Positions 25,501 to 39,900 of a stretch of 64,000 bases of DNA are shown here, piece by piece. This DNA comes from Serilophus lunatus (lineage: Eukaryota; Chordata; Aves; Passeriformes; Eurylaimidae). The position numbers were made by a program, and so were the translations under genes. The DNA lies in contig VXBA01001192.1 in the NCBI GenBank assembly GCA_013399895.1, forward strand, positions 496,001 through 560,000. The letters run 5' to 3'. The first letter of the stretch is position 1; each line of letters starts with the position of its first letter. A model generated the notes under the pieces. The model saw only the letters and a list, made by a program, of their open reading frames with translations, was not told the origin of the DNA and did no database searches.

Positions 25501-28007
25501 ACAAGGTGGCTAGGGTTGTGCAGTCATTCAACTAATTTGCAGGAATACAAATTAAATTGGTGTTGCTTCTGGCTGTACAAATAGAGCTTTTTTAAGCTAC
25601 TATATGAAGGCAATAATATCAAGACCCAATTCATTGGACTTGCTGAAAACATTTCATAATTACTTGCAAATTTTTTAATATAACTTAAAGAGAAGCTTTG
25701 AATCCAGTTGCTCAGAGCAAACATCTCCCAACATTGAGCAAAAAAGGGGAAAGAGGCCAACCCCACTTCCTGATTTGGATGACAAATTATTTCAACATTC
25801 TTTTAATTTTAGGCAAAAGATTAACAATATCTGTCACGGATTGCTGAGGACTCTCAATTAACTCCAGAGGCCAAAGCACTTTTTCTTTGAGTGGATATGC
25901 TATTTCTGCTCTGTAACAGTGATTCTCTTCTCAAATGCAATAAAATTTCTTCAGCTAACCTTGAAATAAAACCAGATTGATTATTTCTGACATGCGGTAT
26001 TGAAATCAACACCCTGCTGTGGAAAAGGTGTTGAAGAAGGGCCTCTGTCTTAAATGAAATATTGTTCCCCTTGTGTAAGGAAGAGATTAAAATCCTCGAA
26101 ATGCAAACTCTGGCAATTTGATAATCAGGAAAAAGAGATAACGGGGTCTTGACCTTTCAGCCAAGCACATCTTTTTTAACAGTTGTGTTTGTTGAATGCT
26201 GCCAATTACTGAAGACCATCCACTGCTTTCATCTAGCTGCCTTGCTATCATTCAGTAGTGGTAGTGTAAATACCGTGTGGAAAGGGAGGAGCTGAACTGA
26301 AGATGGATGATTGCTCTAACCCCCAGTTCATGCTAGAGGAGTCTTGTCCATGGTATGGAATGAATGCAACACAGCTCCAGTTCTTGGGTGGATTTAGCTT
26401 TCAGGCAGGAGCGGCACTGATATTAAGTAAAAAAACCAGACATTGTCCATTGAGATAAAGGAACACAGCATTCCCATTTCATCTCAATAGCAAGTATTAG
26501 CAGAAAAATCCCCAAGACACTTACCTGTGTAAGTGTAGGAACAGCTCTGGACAGTGTAGTAACTTGGGTATGCTATAATTTCTCTCTCAGAGTTGGTCTG
26601 GGAGCATACAAACATCTTTGCAACTGTTACTATATAGTATTCCCTATAAAAGATTTGCCCCATGAAACGAATCAGAACAGTCTACATATGAGCTATACAA
26701 AGGCTATTTTTTAAAGCATTAGGCCTTGATGTCAGTGTGATGTCAGTGATTTTGTAGAGTCACTCAGTCTTTTCCAACTACTAGCAGATAATCCAAGCTA
26801 CATGAAAAGGATTCTTTCCTCGTGGTACTGTGAAAGAAACTCTGTCAAAGAAAGACGTTGTATGTAAACATCTTAATCCCAAATCTGAATAGTTAATATT
26901 CACCTACATATGCATTGGTTAAAAATCTTAAAAGCATGTACACTACAGAAAATCAAAGCTGAAATAAAACTTGGAGAGTCCTCGGCATTCACAGTTACAC
27001 ACACATACACAAAATATGTAGAAGATTGAGAAGTTTTCCGAATGAAGAAATGTGAGCTAAGAAATGCTAGCAATATAAGTGTCTGTGGAATTTACTCTGT
27101 TTCTCAGTAAGAATGAATTTTAACAAAACAATTATAAGCTGTGATGTTCCTTTTCCCCACATGACCCTTGACTCCTCTAAAGTACAGGAGGGATGATTTC
27201 TGTGGATGTATCAATGTTGTGGAGTGAAGGAGGCTGTTGTCAGTGGGTTTGCCTTCTTCAATTTTACTAAAACCTTGCCAAGAAAAATTTCGACATATTT
27301 GTGTTTTTTAAAAATTGCTGCACCAGATGGTTATTATTCAGCTTATGGAGGAGTTGTTTAGAAATCCAGAAATTTTATGTGCACATGTCATCGAATTAAT
27401 AAGGACTGTTTCTGTCAAAGAAAAGCTTGATTTGGTCTGGTACAATGTATGGACTGGAAAGAGTGCAATGCCAGTATCTGCTGTGGTTACCTTGCGTTGG
27501 TTGTATTCCATCAATAATGTGGGATGTGCTACAGAGGCATGTGGTAAGAGGTGAAGATGTAGGACATACAAACTGCATCGGTGATTCAGCTAGGTTAGGA
27601 CACCTGCAGGCCTTGACTGGTGAACTTCTGAACTTCTTTTCAATATTCTCTTCCTCTGCTACCACTGACCCTACCACTGAATGAAAGGGAAAATGGAGAT
27701 ACTCAGCACATTTTTGGGGTTCAGCCAACTGTTCCACCAGAGCCCAATGAGGAACACAGAAGTGCAAGTGTATTATCCTTCAGACGGGGGATATAGCCAG
27801 CAATTGGTTTCTCTATATTTAGATCTTTTATAACAAACCTTTCTGCTGAGTAATTCCCCAGTGTCATACTATGTGGGTTTTTATTTTTCTTTTATTGGAC
27901 ACTCAGACTTTTATTTTAGTAGCGTTGTCTCCTGAGAATTTTTCTAAAAAATTTGGAGAAGGAGAGGGAGAAGATGTGAAAGATTAAAAAGAGTTTTCAT
28001 AATAAGA
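22556..28007. other. Non-coding DNA, no gene recognised
   Basis: Unique-looking AT-rich sequence. A short imperfect ACT-type trinucleotide stretch occurs at 24436-24470 and an 11-bp near-tandem repeat at 26729-26750. Overlapping open frames on both strands at 27315-27767 have no family resemblance. No confident gene. Confidence 0.5.
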
Positions 28008-28172
28008 TTAGAAAAGACTGAACATCTCTTTGTACAGGGGAGAATTTGCAGTCATTTTCTTGCTCTGAGGCTGTTGTTCAGGTGGACTTTCATCAGCCAG
28101 ACTAGAACTTCTTTCAGAAATCCAAATGTTGCATGTTCTCTCTGTAGGCTCTGATGAATAGAAGTTGCTTCG
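28008..28172 (-). other. Candidate 3'-terminal coding exon or pseudo-exon
   Basis: On the minus strand a long pyrimidine tract (bases 28174-28195 of the + strand are A-rich) ends in TTTTATTTTAG, a near-consensus splice acceptor. Immediately after it a frame stays open for 54 codons to TAA at 28008-28010. The peptide begins RSNFYSSEPTERTC and contains a Ser/Glu/Pro-rich stretch SSSLADESPPEQQ, then a basic patch and ...SPLYKEMFSLF. That composition resembles a disordered C-terminal tail more than random AT-rich translation. No good donor follows, so if real it would be a last exon; several AATAAA-like signals on the minus strand lie 100-150 bases downstream (around 27,880-27,910). A second frame is open for 39 codons (EATSIHQSLQREHATF...), so the true frame is unclear. 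I do not recognise the protein, and a chance pseudo-exon is quite possible. Confidence 0.27.
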
Positions 28173-31100
28173 CTAAAATAAAAAGAAAAAAATAATTAAG
28201 AAATAAACACATTCTAATTAAAGTGCTCAATGATATCTTTGGACTATGCAGCATATTATTTTTAATGGCTTGTGATGGGTGCAGAGTTGTTTTCTCATTC
28301 TTTCAGATGAGAAAGAAATGCAATAATTCTGTACCTCTGCACACAAAACTGGTGACAAAGGATTCATATAAATACACTGCCATATGCTTATATCTCTATT
28401 CAGTTACTCAGGTAGTTGTACCAGAGCCCTGTTTTAGCTTGGCTCAATGAACAGGAGCCAGCAGTTTTTGAGTGTCTCTGCAAGTATGTCAGATTTGTTT
28501 TCAGCCAGGCTTTGTCTGTCCTGGAGTCACACACAATCTTTTTTCTGGGTCCAATTTTGTGCTACTGAAGAGGAGAGTTATATCTTATCTTTTAACAGGA
28601 GCTCAGGCAAAGTCTGTAGGACTTTGTGTGAGAAGGAGTGCTAGGTACTCCAGTAGTACTAACAATTATTATTAAAGATAATAGACTATGCTCTGTAAAG
28701 GAGCTGGTCTCAGTTGTGGATGCTGAGTACTTTTGCTATGTGCACCTTCAGTTTAACCTTACACAATAAATTTGAATAAATGTGTGTATGTGGAGTCTTT
28801 CAAAGAGCTCATCATTGTCACGAGTCAGTTGGCACTGATTTCAGTAGCAGACTCCCTCTCTCCTTCTGGAGTTCTGATAGCTGATATAGGCCAGCGCTAA
28901 GTGTTTCTGAAAATCTCAGCCTTATAATCCATTTATTTGAATGAATCCATTTCTTTTGAAAATGGAAAACTAAACAGGATTGTAAAGGCATAAAGCTACT
29001 GTCATCACAAATCTTGCACACTTATCTAACAACTTTGAACCTAAAGAGTATAAATACGCTCAGGCTATACATGGAGTACTTGGTTATCCTGATTAAAAAG
29101 TGAATGCATCAGTGAATTCTGCTTGGCAGAAAATGTGTTGGCAACTTTGACATACATCAGTTACTGAGTTGCTGGACAGTTTCTGCAGTCGAGCAGAACA
29201 TCTAGATGGATCCCCATTCTTAGTTATTATGAGAATTTTAATATCTATGCAAAGAAACTAGGGTGTCACTTTTCTTCTCTGACAGATCCCAAATCACTTT
29301 TTACCTGCTTTTGCAGAATAAAGGCATAAATTGACCCTGCCAGGATGGGTAATCATGGATTTTAGGACCTGGCATTTGTCTCCAGACCTAGTAGGGCGCA
29401 AATTTTCCTCTCTGAACAGCAAAGACAATTGAGATTTTATATGCATGGAAGTATAGAGAATTGTTATCATTTTGCCCTTATAACCTTCTATTCTGTAGCA
29501 GAAAAGAAATGACCGAAATAGATAGGAATTAAACATTAAAGAAGAAAGAGCAACAGTATTGGTCACTATATAAAAACACGTGATACCTCCATATTATATG
29601 CCACAGACATTGCCCTGTATCTGTTTTACAGGGCATTGCATAGGTTCCAGAGACCAAACAATACTTTGGAAAAAAAGCTTCCAAAGCAAGAGTTATCTGC
29701 CAGAGAAAAGGGAGAGAAGGTTGCCAGTGGACAGCTGCAGCTGTTTGTCTAAAACCAGAGGAGGAGTAGGAGGAAAAAGTCAGGAAAGGCAAGAGATTCA
29801 TATGCTGTGATTTACCACAGTAGAGAGTCTAGCAAAAATTCACCCAAAATGTGGAAGTGGGAAATACATTTGGTGAGTGGAAAATAGCTGCCAGCTGCAG
29901 ACTTTCAGAGTGAGTTTTAAATATTGCTGAGAGAACATTGCTCAGAAGTTAACTAAATCTTCTGGGCATAAAATTTCATTTAACACATTGCATTAAAGTG
30001 CTGCAGCATTCTGCAAGAGTGGCAAAGTTTCTTGAACGGGCGTGTATGTTACACCCATCATGGTATCTGGAAAGTTTGTGCATAAGGTAATCTGACATAC
30101 ATCTCTCAGGTTATTCCTCCTTCCATCGAGGCAATCACATGTACATAATGAATGGCTAAATTTTATATTCTCTTGGCTTTTGTTTCTTTTGTACTTCACT
30201 TATTAGATCAGGAGCGAATTTAGAAATAGGTAGGAAGTAATGTTTTTCCTCTACAGGTCTTAAGAAAAAGCAATTGATGTTGTTGTCATAGCCAATTGCA
30301 ACTAAAGTATATGAGGCTTTTGCCATAAACCTGATGTTTCTTGGTTAAAGATATGATTAGTGCAAGCTTCCGTTTAATTTAAAGTATATTTTTATAGGAA
30401 AATAATCCTCACACAATTCCTTAACCAAATGGAATAAAAATTCATTTCTTACTATAATATAGATGTACCACAGCATTTGTCACCCCAAAGGACTTCAGAC
30501 TCAGAAATCAGGCATTACTGGGAATTAGCTTGAGAAATGTCTAATGGCAAGCAAAAGGCAGTGAATGGGTCCAGGTCAGAAATATAATCTTTCAAGTGAT
30601 ATAAAAGAGAATATTTATATGTAGGAATATTACTTCAGTTGGAACTTCAACCTGGGCACATAACTGAAGGTGCATTCTAATTGTTTAACATGCCAAAATC
30701 CTTTCTTTGAGTAGTCAGCAAGTAGATGAAGATGAGCATTAATAGGCCTGTTCCCATCATACAGAAATGTGCCAAGTTTTGGTAATTTGTATTAGAATTT
30801 CTATTTTGTTAATGTGTATCAAAAAGGTTAAATATCAATTAAATATCCTTGAAATATTCAAAATGAAACCCCAAAGCTGTTTTGGATCTGAATTTTAAAT
30901 GTGTGATAAAGCACAAATGGATAATTTATTAGGGTTTCGGGGATTTTTTACCCTTTTTCTTTTTTTGTAACTGAGAAAATCTGACAAGAATTTCAGATGG
31001 GAAGTTTTCAGAGGCTTGTTAATTCACTGCTCTGTTTATCCATGCCTTTTGCACGCAGCTGCAAAGCATTAATGTGTCTAATGTATTAAAATGAGGCACT

Positions 31101-34100
31101 GATTTAGTTAGAGAAACTCTACAGGAACCGATGAAAGGAATCACTTGAAAAATGAGGGAAATATGCTTCTCCAGAGCTCTTATGAGGGATGTTTTGACAA
31201 TGCACCAAGCCATTTAGAAACCAAAATGAAAACCCACAAAGCAGTTGGTTGGTACTACCGAGGTAGTTATCCCTCTATAATGCCATAACTCAGTATTCTC
31301 TTCTCATTCAGAACCAATTAATATGTGCTTAACCTTAGGTCTGAGTTTAGTCCTTGCTGATTTCACTGGGAGTTAAATCCACATGTAAGTTTACAGCAAA
31401 CATGGGAATTACAAACACCATTTTGAGATGCAGCAGATACAGCAGAGGATGTATGCAGTAAGTATGTCAGTTGGGCTTGAAAATATAATCCTTGCACAGG
31501 AAACCTGAACCTTCACAGGTATACAGTCATCTTTGATCTTAACAATATCACTAGGAATTAGACATTTAAATACCTCTTGAGAACCAGAACAACACAGTGC
31601 TAAGGTATTTAGGCAGCTAATGGTGTATACTCTGCATTGCCCAGTAGAATTTCAGCTGGTTTAAAAAAAAAACAACCCATATGTTGCAATTCAGTAAGTC
31701 ACGTTCCTTCCAGCAACAATAATGTTGCATTATGAATGCTGTCATATTGAAAGTGTCCCCTTCACATAAGTATCGTATGATTTGTATTAATAATGTTGCA
31801 CATCTGTTCATTGTAGTTTCATTTGGATTAATGGAATGTGAAACACTGTGCAATACTTTAATTTTCCTTTTCTATTTGTTGTCTGATCTGACAAAATTGC
31901 AGAACTTTTTTTTAAAAAATAATCTAGATATCTAGTCTTCATAGTCTGTTGTAGAGCACTGCAGTAGTGCTTTGACTGAGCACACACGATCATCCCTTGA
32001 GGAAACAGCAGCATTGCATTTAACAGGTACCTTACTTCCACAGGCAAGCACCCAGTGTTCAGTGAGTTTTGGTGCGTGTGCATTAAATCTCTGGAGTTTT
32101 GGTGTCTTTAGAAAGAACTCATATGGAACTTACATATTAGCTAGTCAAAATCTGAGCAAAAGGCCAGAGTGTCTTCTTTCCTTCCTCCTTCACCAGCTAC
32201 TATAAATGTGAAGGTTGCCCTAACAGGCAACTTGGTATCTGCCACCTCTGAAATTCAAAAGAAGGCAGAATTCCCCTCAGCTTTCAAGTATCCTGATGCC
32301 TCTCTGCAAGCCCTTACACACAACTTCCTTCCCCCTGAAAGGCTTAAGTTCTCTATGTTCTTGACTTCATGTAGGCACAAAAGCTTTACTTGTCAATATA
32401 AATAACTCAACCCTCTTAAAATCCTGTTAAATTCTTTTCCCCAACAATTTTCTGTGGCATTGAAATCCATGGACTGGTAATGTGACACTTTAAGACACTT
32501 TCCCTTCTGTTCATTTCACATTTTCTGCCTGTCAGTTTAATCAACTTTTTTCTTGTAATTGTGTTATGGGACTGGGACTGGCTGTGGAGGAATATCTGAT
32601 CTCTTTTCCCTAAACTTTTCATGGTTTGGGGAGGTTGTTCTTATAAATTAAATAGCCTTGATTATTTTAATTGTTCTCAATATTTAATCTCTCTTCCACT
32701 CTCTTATCCCCTGTCCAGGCAAAACTTTATTTTCTGTGGCACACTGGAGTTTGGAGTTGAGGCAGACTACCCTGTGTACAGTACTAAGGGGAAAAAAGTA
32801 TCTCCAAATTATAAAATACTAGTCTGTTCCAATATTTCCTTTAGCAATCTTTGCAGGGTTTTTTTTGCCCAATCATTTCCTTTTTCTAAAATCTCAGCAG
32901 CATGATAAGTGCTAGATCTGTTCCTGAAATACTAGATAATTTAGATCTCTAGGTAATTTGGGTCCCAGCAGCATGTGAAAAATAATTAGGCTTCTTCTCC
33001 CACTCCATATCACTTCACATTTATCTAATTTAAATTGTAGCTGCCACCTAACTGCATTGCTGATAGGTTTGTTCAGTTCTGTTTGAACTCAGATACCAGC
33101 TACCCCAATTGCTCGTTTTGTTAACACTGAATTAACAATGCCTTTCTTTACTTCATAGAGGTAGAGTTAAAGGGATGATGTGGTTAGTTTCAGTCCTAGA
33201 AATTGAGGTGTTAGATAATTATTTTGCCTGTAATTTGCCTCATATAACATATCCAAGATATATGTAAACCTTACTTGTCACACAAGATATTTGCTAAAAT
33301 CAACGTACCTAGAGAAGAACATGTGGAGATTTTTTGGTTTGTTTGTTTTTTAAAAATTTTTCCAAACTATTTATATATTTTTTTTTTCTGCTAGAACAGT
33401 GACAGAACAGTTCTTAGATGTCCAAGACCTGTTTGGCCTAATCTTGGAATCATATATTCTTTCAGACTTGTTTAACAAAATTTTTCATGAGGATTCCTTG
33501 AAGCTATAAAAAAGTTGTGTTCAGATTAGAGGAAAAGGGGAAGATAGCAAGTGAGATCTAATGCCTGAACTAGGAGTGCATGCTTCAGTTCTGTATTAAC
33601 TGAACAAAGCATGGATATTTTAACGAAGTTTTTTTCAGGTTTTGAACTCATTGGAGCTTGAATCTAAGACATCATCTGGTAGGTACATTGAATCAATAGT
33701 GAATGTAATGGTCAAATGAAAAAAAGTGTTGCAAAACTACCTGTCTTAGTGTTTTCCACATTGTCTGTTACCATACCATCTAAATATTTGTGACATAGCA
33801 ACGCTTGCAGCTGGTGCTGAGAATCCTTCTAAATTCTTTAATAAGAAACTTCTGGATTTCATATTATAGGGTTTCAAGCCACTTTTATTAGCACCCACTG
33901 AGCCTTTTTTGTTGTGTTCAGCAGATTTTTACACAGACCTGACAGGATTTTGTAGGCAACAAAAAGAGAAGCACCGATGATGTAGCCGGTTTTCATTCTG
34001 GGGTCATTGCCACTACTGCATGGGCTACATGCTCACCAGGTTGTTCAAAGTGCAGCAAGTTACCTAATACAATATAGTACTTGGTTTAATTATCTGAGGT

Positions 34101-36870
34101 ATGTATTTGTGTCATATTCACTGTTAATGAACTAAAATGCCTTGTTATGTTAGCAGTTTTATCACTGATAGTGAGATAAGCTGGCAAAATTTGTTTATGG
34201 TTAACAGTGTGATTACCTTTCATTTTTCATCATCATGAAGATCTCTATACTTGTCTAATTGGCAAGTGTACTGGGATAGTCAGCATCTTATCATCTACTT
34301 CCGTGTTTTCTGCTGATGTATGTAAATAATGCACTGTTTTTCTAGAAAATGTTAGGTATGGAACAGTACAATATGCTTTTTCTGCTTTAAATATTAGTGG
34401 CATTTAGTAAATAATTGATAGAGATTAGGTTGAATGAGGATACTTTGGCATTGTTAACTTCAAAGCATCTACGGTTTTTAAAGAAATAGTGATTGGAAAG
34501 AAATCATGATCTGTCAAAATGGATTAAGATAGACTATAGGTCCTTTAGAAGACTTCTAGTTCCTAAGGTTACATGTGTTTCTTCAACTCAACTTTAATTG
34601 AAATCAGTCAGTTTTGGTTTTGTTTTTTTTTTTAATAAGGAAAATATAAAAATATCTTGTTTAGGCATACGAGATACACAGTCTTAACACAAAGTAGACC
34701 TGAAATGGCCAAGCAAGGCTGCTGGGCAATGCTTTGGTCAGTCAAACTGTACAAAAAAGATAACAGGACAAAGCTAAACAGCGTATGGTGCAATATTTTG
34801 TAAGACCCAAATTGATATAATCTGTCATGGATAAGAGAACGATGATTGAGTTGCTTATGCTTAAATGCCTGTTCCTTTCACACTGTCCTAAGAGATCATT
34901 AGAAAAGGAATCTCTTGACTGGGAAGCTGCTGAAACAGGAATAGTTGAGCCAAAGCCGCAAGAACAGGAATTGATAGCCTGGATGCAAGAATGGGGAGGA
35001 AACTTATATTGTCCTAGTTTGACTCAAGCTGTAAACTAAGAGAAATTCAACAGTCCTGTTCTAGTGATTGAAACAAGACCTTCTGAATAGAGATGGACTC
35101 CCAAACACTAGCACCAGCTCCCATATATTTAGTAAATATTTGTGGATGAATTGCCCAACTCATCCAAGAGTTCTACTGGAACCATTCACTCCCCTGGAAC
35201 TATAGGAGTTTCTGAGCCTAAGGAATTTGTGAGTGGGATTTTCCTCAGTCCCATTTCTGGTTGATTTTTGAGAGCTGAGAGCTTTTTTTAAATGAGAAAT
35301 TATGGAGGAATAGCCTTTTCTTGTGAAATACCTTATATCTGGATTTTTAAGGAATATCATGATTAAACATTTTCATGCAGATGTATTGGAAAAGGAAATC
35401 TGTAAATCTCACCCTCTGGAGGAGCAATAGTTCGTTTTTTTTTGTGTAGAAGCTCACTTGAAAGGGAATGTCTGGTAAGAAAACAGAGTCCCTATATAGG
35501 CAACTAAGGAAGTACCATGGATATCTTCAAATTTCCCACCTATTTTACACAAAATGGTATGGTTCTGTCTCTGCAGATAAACATCTCTCTCCACAGTTAA
35601 ATCAGTCAACTTCTTTTCCTTTTCACACATAACTTCACTTTCTGTAACTCACAGTGCAGGCACAGCTGTATCACACAGAGGATTTTGCAATGTCAGCCTT
35701 GTAATGAGACACCCTGAAAAGATATTTTAAATATCTATTCCACCATATTTCTACTTATGCTGTACCTTAAGGTTATGTATAAACAGACCCATAACAAGTG
35801 AATATCAAACGTAAGAACTGCCAACACATCTTCTCAGCTGTTGCAATACCTTTACCTTATCCTCAACTAGGCCGTTACAAGACCTGGGGCTTGTGCATCT
35901 CATGTGTAATATACTTTAGCAATTATATGAAATGTTCGCAAGAAAATCACATGTGTGAAAACAAATAACCAGAAAAAAAACAGAATGAGCAAATTATTAA
36001 TGAAAAACATGTACACTCAAAGATCTGAGAAAGAATATTTCTCACAAAACATTAATTTTTGCCTTTGCAGTTCTTATCCTCAAGTGAAACCTGTAAAACA
36101 CTTTCAAAAAAAGTACCTGGGAACTAAAATTCATAATGCTATTGGAAATAATGAGATGAGTAGATATATATTAGTTTTATAGCAGGTTATGACTTTTTGT
36201 TTCCATGACCATTAATTCTGTCAAGTTCAGTTGTTGATAAGTTGGATAAAGAAATAGCTCGTCTCCTTTTCTTGCAGGACATAGCTATCTTGTCCTTTGT
36301 TCTGTTGCAGGTGTCATTTTCTGTTCCTGAGGTACCTGCTGCATTTTCTCTCAAGTGATCTAACTGATTAACAAATTCAAAGTGTTTTTCTCCTCAGCTT
36401 GGATGTAACTCCAAAGACCCCTGCTTTTCTTTCTAGACTGTAGAAGAGCTTGTATGCTTGAAAGCTTGTCTCTTTTGACTGTACCAGTAATTAAAAAAAC
36501 CACTGAAAAACCAACATCCTTCTTGTTTAAATCTTGCCTGGCTTAGGAAACATGCATACTCTATCAGAGTCAAGTATATAAGGCAACTCATATATGGTAG
36601 AAGACTTGAGACTTTTATTCTGCTTAGAAACACAATGAAAAAGGAAAAAAAAATCTATCCTTTGAAGTAGGGACATCCAAATTCACATCTTACTGCAGTA
36701 GCTCAAACAGGTTGCAAAGACAGTTATCAAGCTGAGGTTTATACTACTTTCCACAAGGCTAAAGGAGATATATTTATACATTTCTCTGACATTTGCCTCC
36801 TGGTTTCTTACATTGTTTTTTATAAATTACGAGAGACTTTATTTCAATGCTGCAATGTAACATATGCTGT
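28173..36870. other. Non-coding DNA, no gene recognised
   Basis: AT-rich unique-looking sequence with poly-T and poly-A runs (for example near 33,345-33,390 and 34,619-34,632). 32,980-33,140 faintly resembles decayed ancient LINE sequence but cannot be assigned. No credible coding frame. Confidence 0.5.
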
Positions 36871-36952
36871 TCATGGGATCACAGAACGGTTAAGGTTGAA
36901 AGGGGCTTCTGGAGATCATGTAATCCAACCTCCAATCTTTTAAATGCTCGAG
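36871..36952 (-). mobile_element. CR1 LINE 3'-end scrap (antisense)
   Basis: The + strand reads TCATGGGATCACAGAACGGT followed by a GGTTGAAAGGGGCTTCTGGA-like block and AATCCAACCTCC. This is the reverse complement of a CR1 3' terminus with its octamer end and 3' UTR. Only about 80 bases can be aligned by eye before similarity fades. It is a minimal, old, 5'-truncated insertion in minus orientation. Confidence 0.85.
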
Positions 36953-39900
36953 TATATGCAAAAATATTGTATACATATTACACAATGTTAATCCATCATA
37001 TCATTCAAACAGTCTTTAACCATCAGAAAATAGATTTCTTCCCTTTACGAGTTGGTTAACAAGCCTATGTTTTAAAATCGAGTGAAAGTTCATATTGTTT
37101 TTCCAGTGATTGGACTTGTTTTGCATAGCTCTGATCCACCTTACTCTTTCTTCTCTATGGTTTGTTTAGTGACTGAGAAAAAAGTCCAATATAGTTGACT
37201 CGATGTTGTTGTAATGGCTTGGGTAAACTATATGTTGATTCCCTGTATATTTTGTGGCTGGCAGCTGTGCACAACATTTCTCTGAAGCAATTGTTGATAC
37301 AAAGGTAGGCCTACCTGTTAATTCCTGTTTACATGGGGGTGTTGATGTTGGCCTTGTTGGTAGCACTGGTGGCAGACTTCAAGATTTGAAGCTTGACAGA
37401 GAAGTGTTTTCTTGGCTCTGGGGAGTAGAGAAAGCCCAAGTCTGTATAGTAGGAATGTCCTGGCTTTTGCCTATATAAAAAAGCTTTTCTTGCCTGCATT
37501 TCCCTGTGCAGAGCTATTTGTTTGAATGATTTGTTGGTACTTAAAGAGCAGGCCAGTGTATAATGCTGTCTAATGTCATCAATTTTCTACATTTCAAACA
37601 CATTTGGATAAACTTTCCAGGGAATAAATATAACACCAAAGCCCAGCAGCTGAGGCTTAAATCAGTTGTATACAAGGTGTTCTATTTTTTCTTATTGTAT
37701 CTGCACTTGCTGTGAGGGAATTGGGTTAAATTTGCAACAGAGAAAGTACACTACATTATATTTACAGGTTTCACAGCCTTGGGCATAGGAGAATTGGAAT
37801 TTAAATACTCTTCCCCTTCCCATCTCCTGCACTGACTGCTCTTCTGAGGAAAAATGAAAGAATATAATTAATTTAGGCAGTAATAAGTGTTGTTAGTTGG
37901 CACATCCAAGTCCAGAACATCAAAAAGATGAGCAACACATAAATCCTCGTGCCCTTAAATATGGTAAAACTTAAAACATCCCTGAACTGTGCACTGCACC
38001 AGCTGATGGCTGGTGATGAATCAGAGCAACCATATGTCAGGGAGAGAGCTGAATGATGAAGCAGGAGGCTTGATTTTCTAAGCTTAAGAAGGGATGTCAA
38101 ATATTTACTAAAATAAAGAAGTAGATAAATTAATATTGGAAACTGCCTGAGATCAGGAGAGGAACAGTGTTTTGAGTTGGCTACATACACAGGCGTATCA
38201 CACAAACACACCCAGTGTGTTTTGAATGCTGTTCTCATCTGCTCTTTTGAGCAGCCGGTTGAACACATTGGATATATAAATATCCTGCTTTGAGAAGTAG
38301 TCTGTCTTGTGCTTATGATTTCAGCAAAAATAACATGTGCTGGTTTGTTGTGGTAGGGTAACCTCAGGTGCAGTGGTAAATCAAGTGGATTTTGTGACCC
38401 ATTTGGGATTTCTATGCTTAGGGAGGAATCACTGATGTTATTTCATTGAGACACTAGAGTTGAATATTATTATGCCTCTTAATTTAGACACGGCCTTTGT
38501 TGGTTTAAGATTACAGTGTCCCTTTCAGTGTACTTTACTGATGCAGCAGTTTCTGGGCTTCTCTGTGGTCGGCTAGCTAGTGAAAACATTAGGTAAAGCC
38601 TTTGGCATTTTGTTGGCAAATAAGAGACAGACATTTCCACGTTGTAAGAATAAGCAGGAAGAAGAGATTAGTCTTATTCCTCTGGTGGTTTAAAGCTGCC
38701 TGTTTTGAACTTTAAAAGTAATGTACATTCAACACACATTTAAAGAAATGGAACTGGATTTATCTACAATCCCATGAGAAGCTATAAGCCTTCCTATTAA
38801 CTATATCATTTTATGGAAAAAGCCTAGGTGTACCTCTTTGCAATTTCACTGAATCCTTTTAATATACCTTCTACAACACTGAATCACACTGGTGTTGCGG
38901 AAAGGGAGTGGAGTAGCAGAAATTTTGCTAATTTCTGCAATCAGGAAACATGGTTCCTGAACCTTCAGACTACTCCTAGAAGCACTCATCTTCCTGCTAG
39001 TCACACACAAGTCATGGCAAGGAACCACATGCTTCCCATTATCTCCCTGAAACAAAGGAGAAAATGTTGTATGACCGTGCAAAAATATTTCAGGTCAACC
39101 ATAACTTTTTCATCTCGTATCATTGCTTCTTTTCTCCAATCAAAAGCAAAATCCTAGTTTTTGTTGGGGTTTTTTTGTTGTTTTGTTGTTCCTGCAGCTA
39201 CTGTATGGATCAAAACTTCTATATTAGAAATATACTCAAAGGAAGCTCAAGACTTTGATATGTTTTAGTGGCCAAAATATCTTCTGTTAATGTAAGACTT
39301 CTTGAGTTGCAGGAAGCGGTATATTGTAATTAATTTCAGGTCCCCAGGGCCCTTTGAGGAGCTCCTGTGATCCAAGGCCTCATCTTTTAATTTCTGCCCA
39401 GCATGTGCATGGCGTTTGCTACCATAAAGAGGTCAAATTAAGTCAGTAACTGTGTGTGGGAGACTTGCTGACAACAGCAGTCATGAAACCAACTTCCCCT
39501 GTTCTTGGTGCCTTACCCTCACAGAACAAACCCATACAAAGAAGAGGCAGACTGGTTTGTGCTTCCCTCAGAGAGTCATTGAACATGAAATGAACTCCTA
39601 GTGCCATGGAAAAGTCACAGCCAGCACAACTGTTATCAGGGGATAATGGTCTTTTTGTAGTCAGCAATGGGCTCAGTGCTGTATTTGCTGACTGTGAGTC
39701 CCACAGTATAAGGCCTGGTAAGCCTACAGCACTATCCATGGCCTGAAAACAGAGGATGAACCGATGACCCTCTCTCTCTTCACTGCTACAGAAAAGCCAC
39801 CTTTCTCATGTAAATGTCTCTCTTTTGTTTCCTGGTGTTAGCAGCAATGATGTCATATATTCAACCATCTCTTATTTTCCAGAGTGTATAAAGCACTCAT

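Noticed and set aside
26527..26574. 48-nt minus-strand exon with CAG|GTAAGTG donor
   Set aside because: The upstream acceptor lacks a pyrimidine tract and the peptide is too short to judge.
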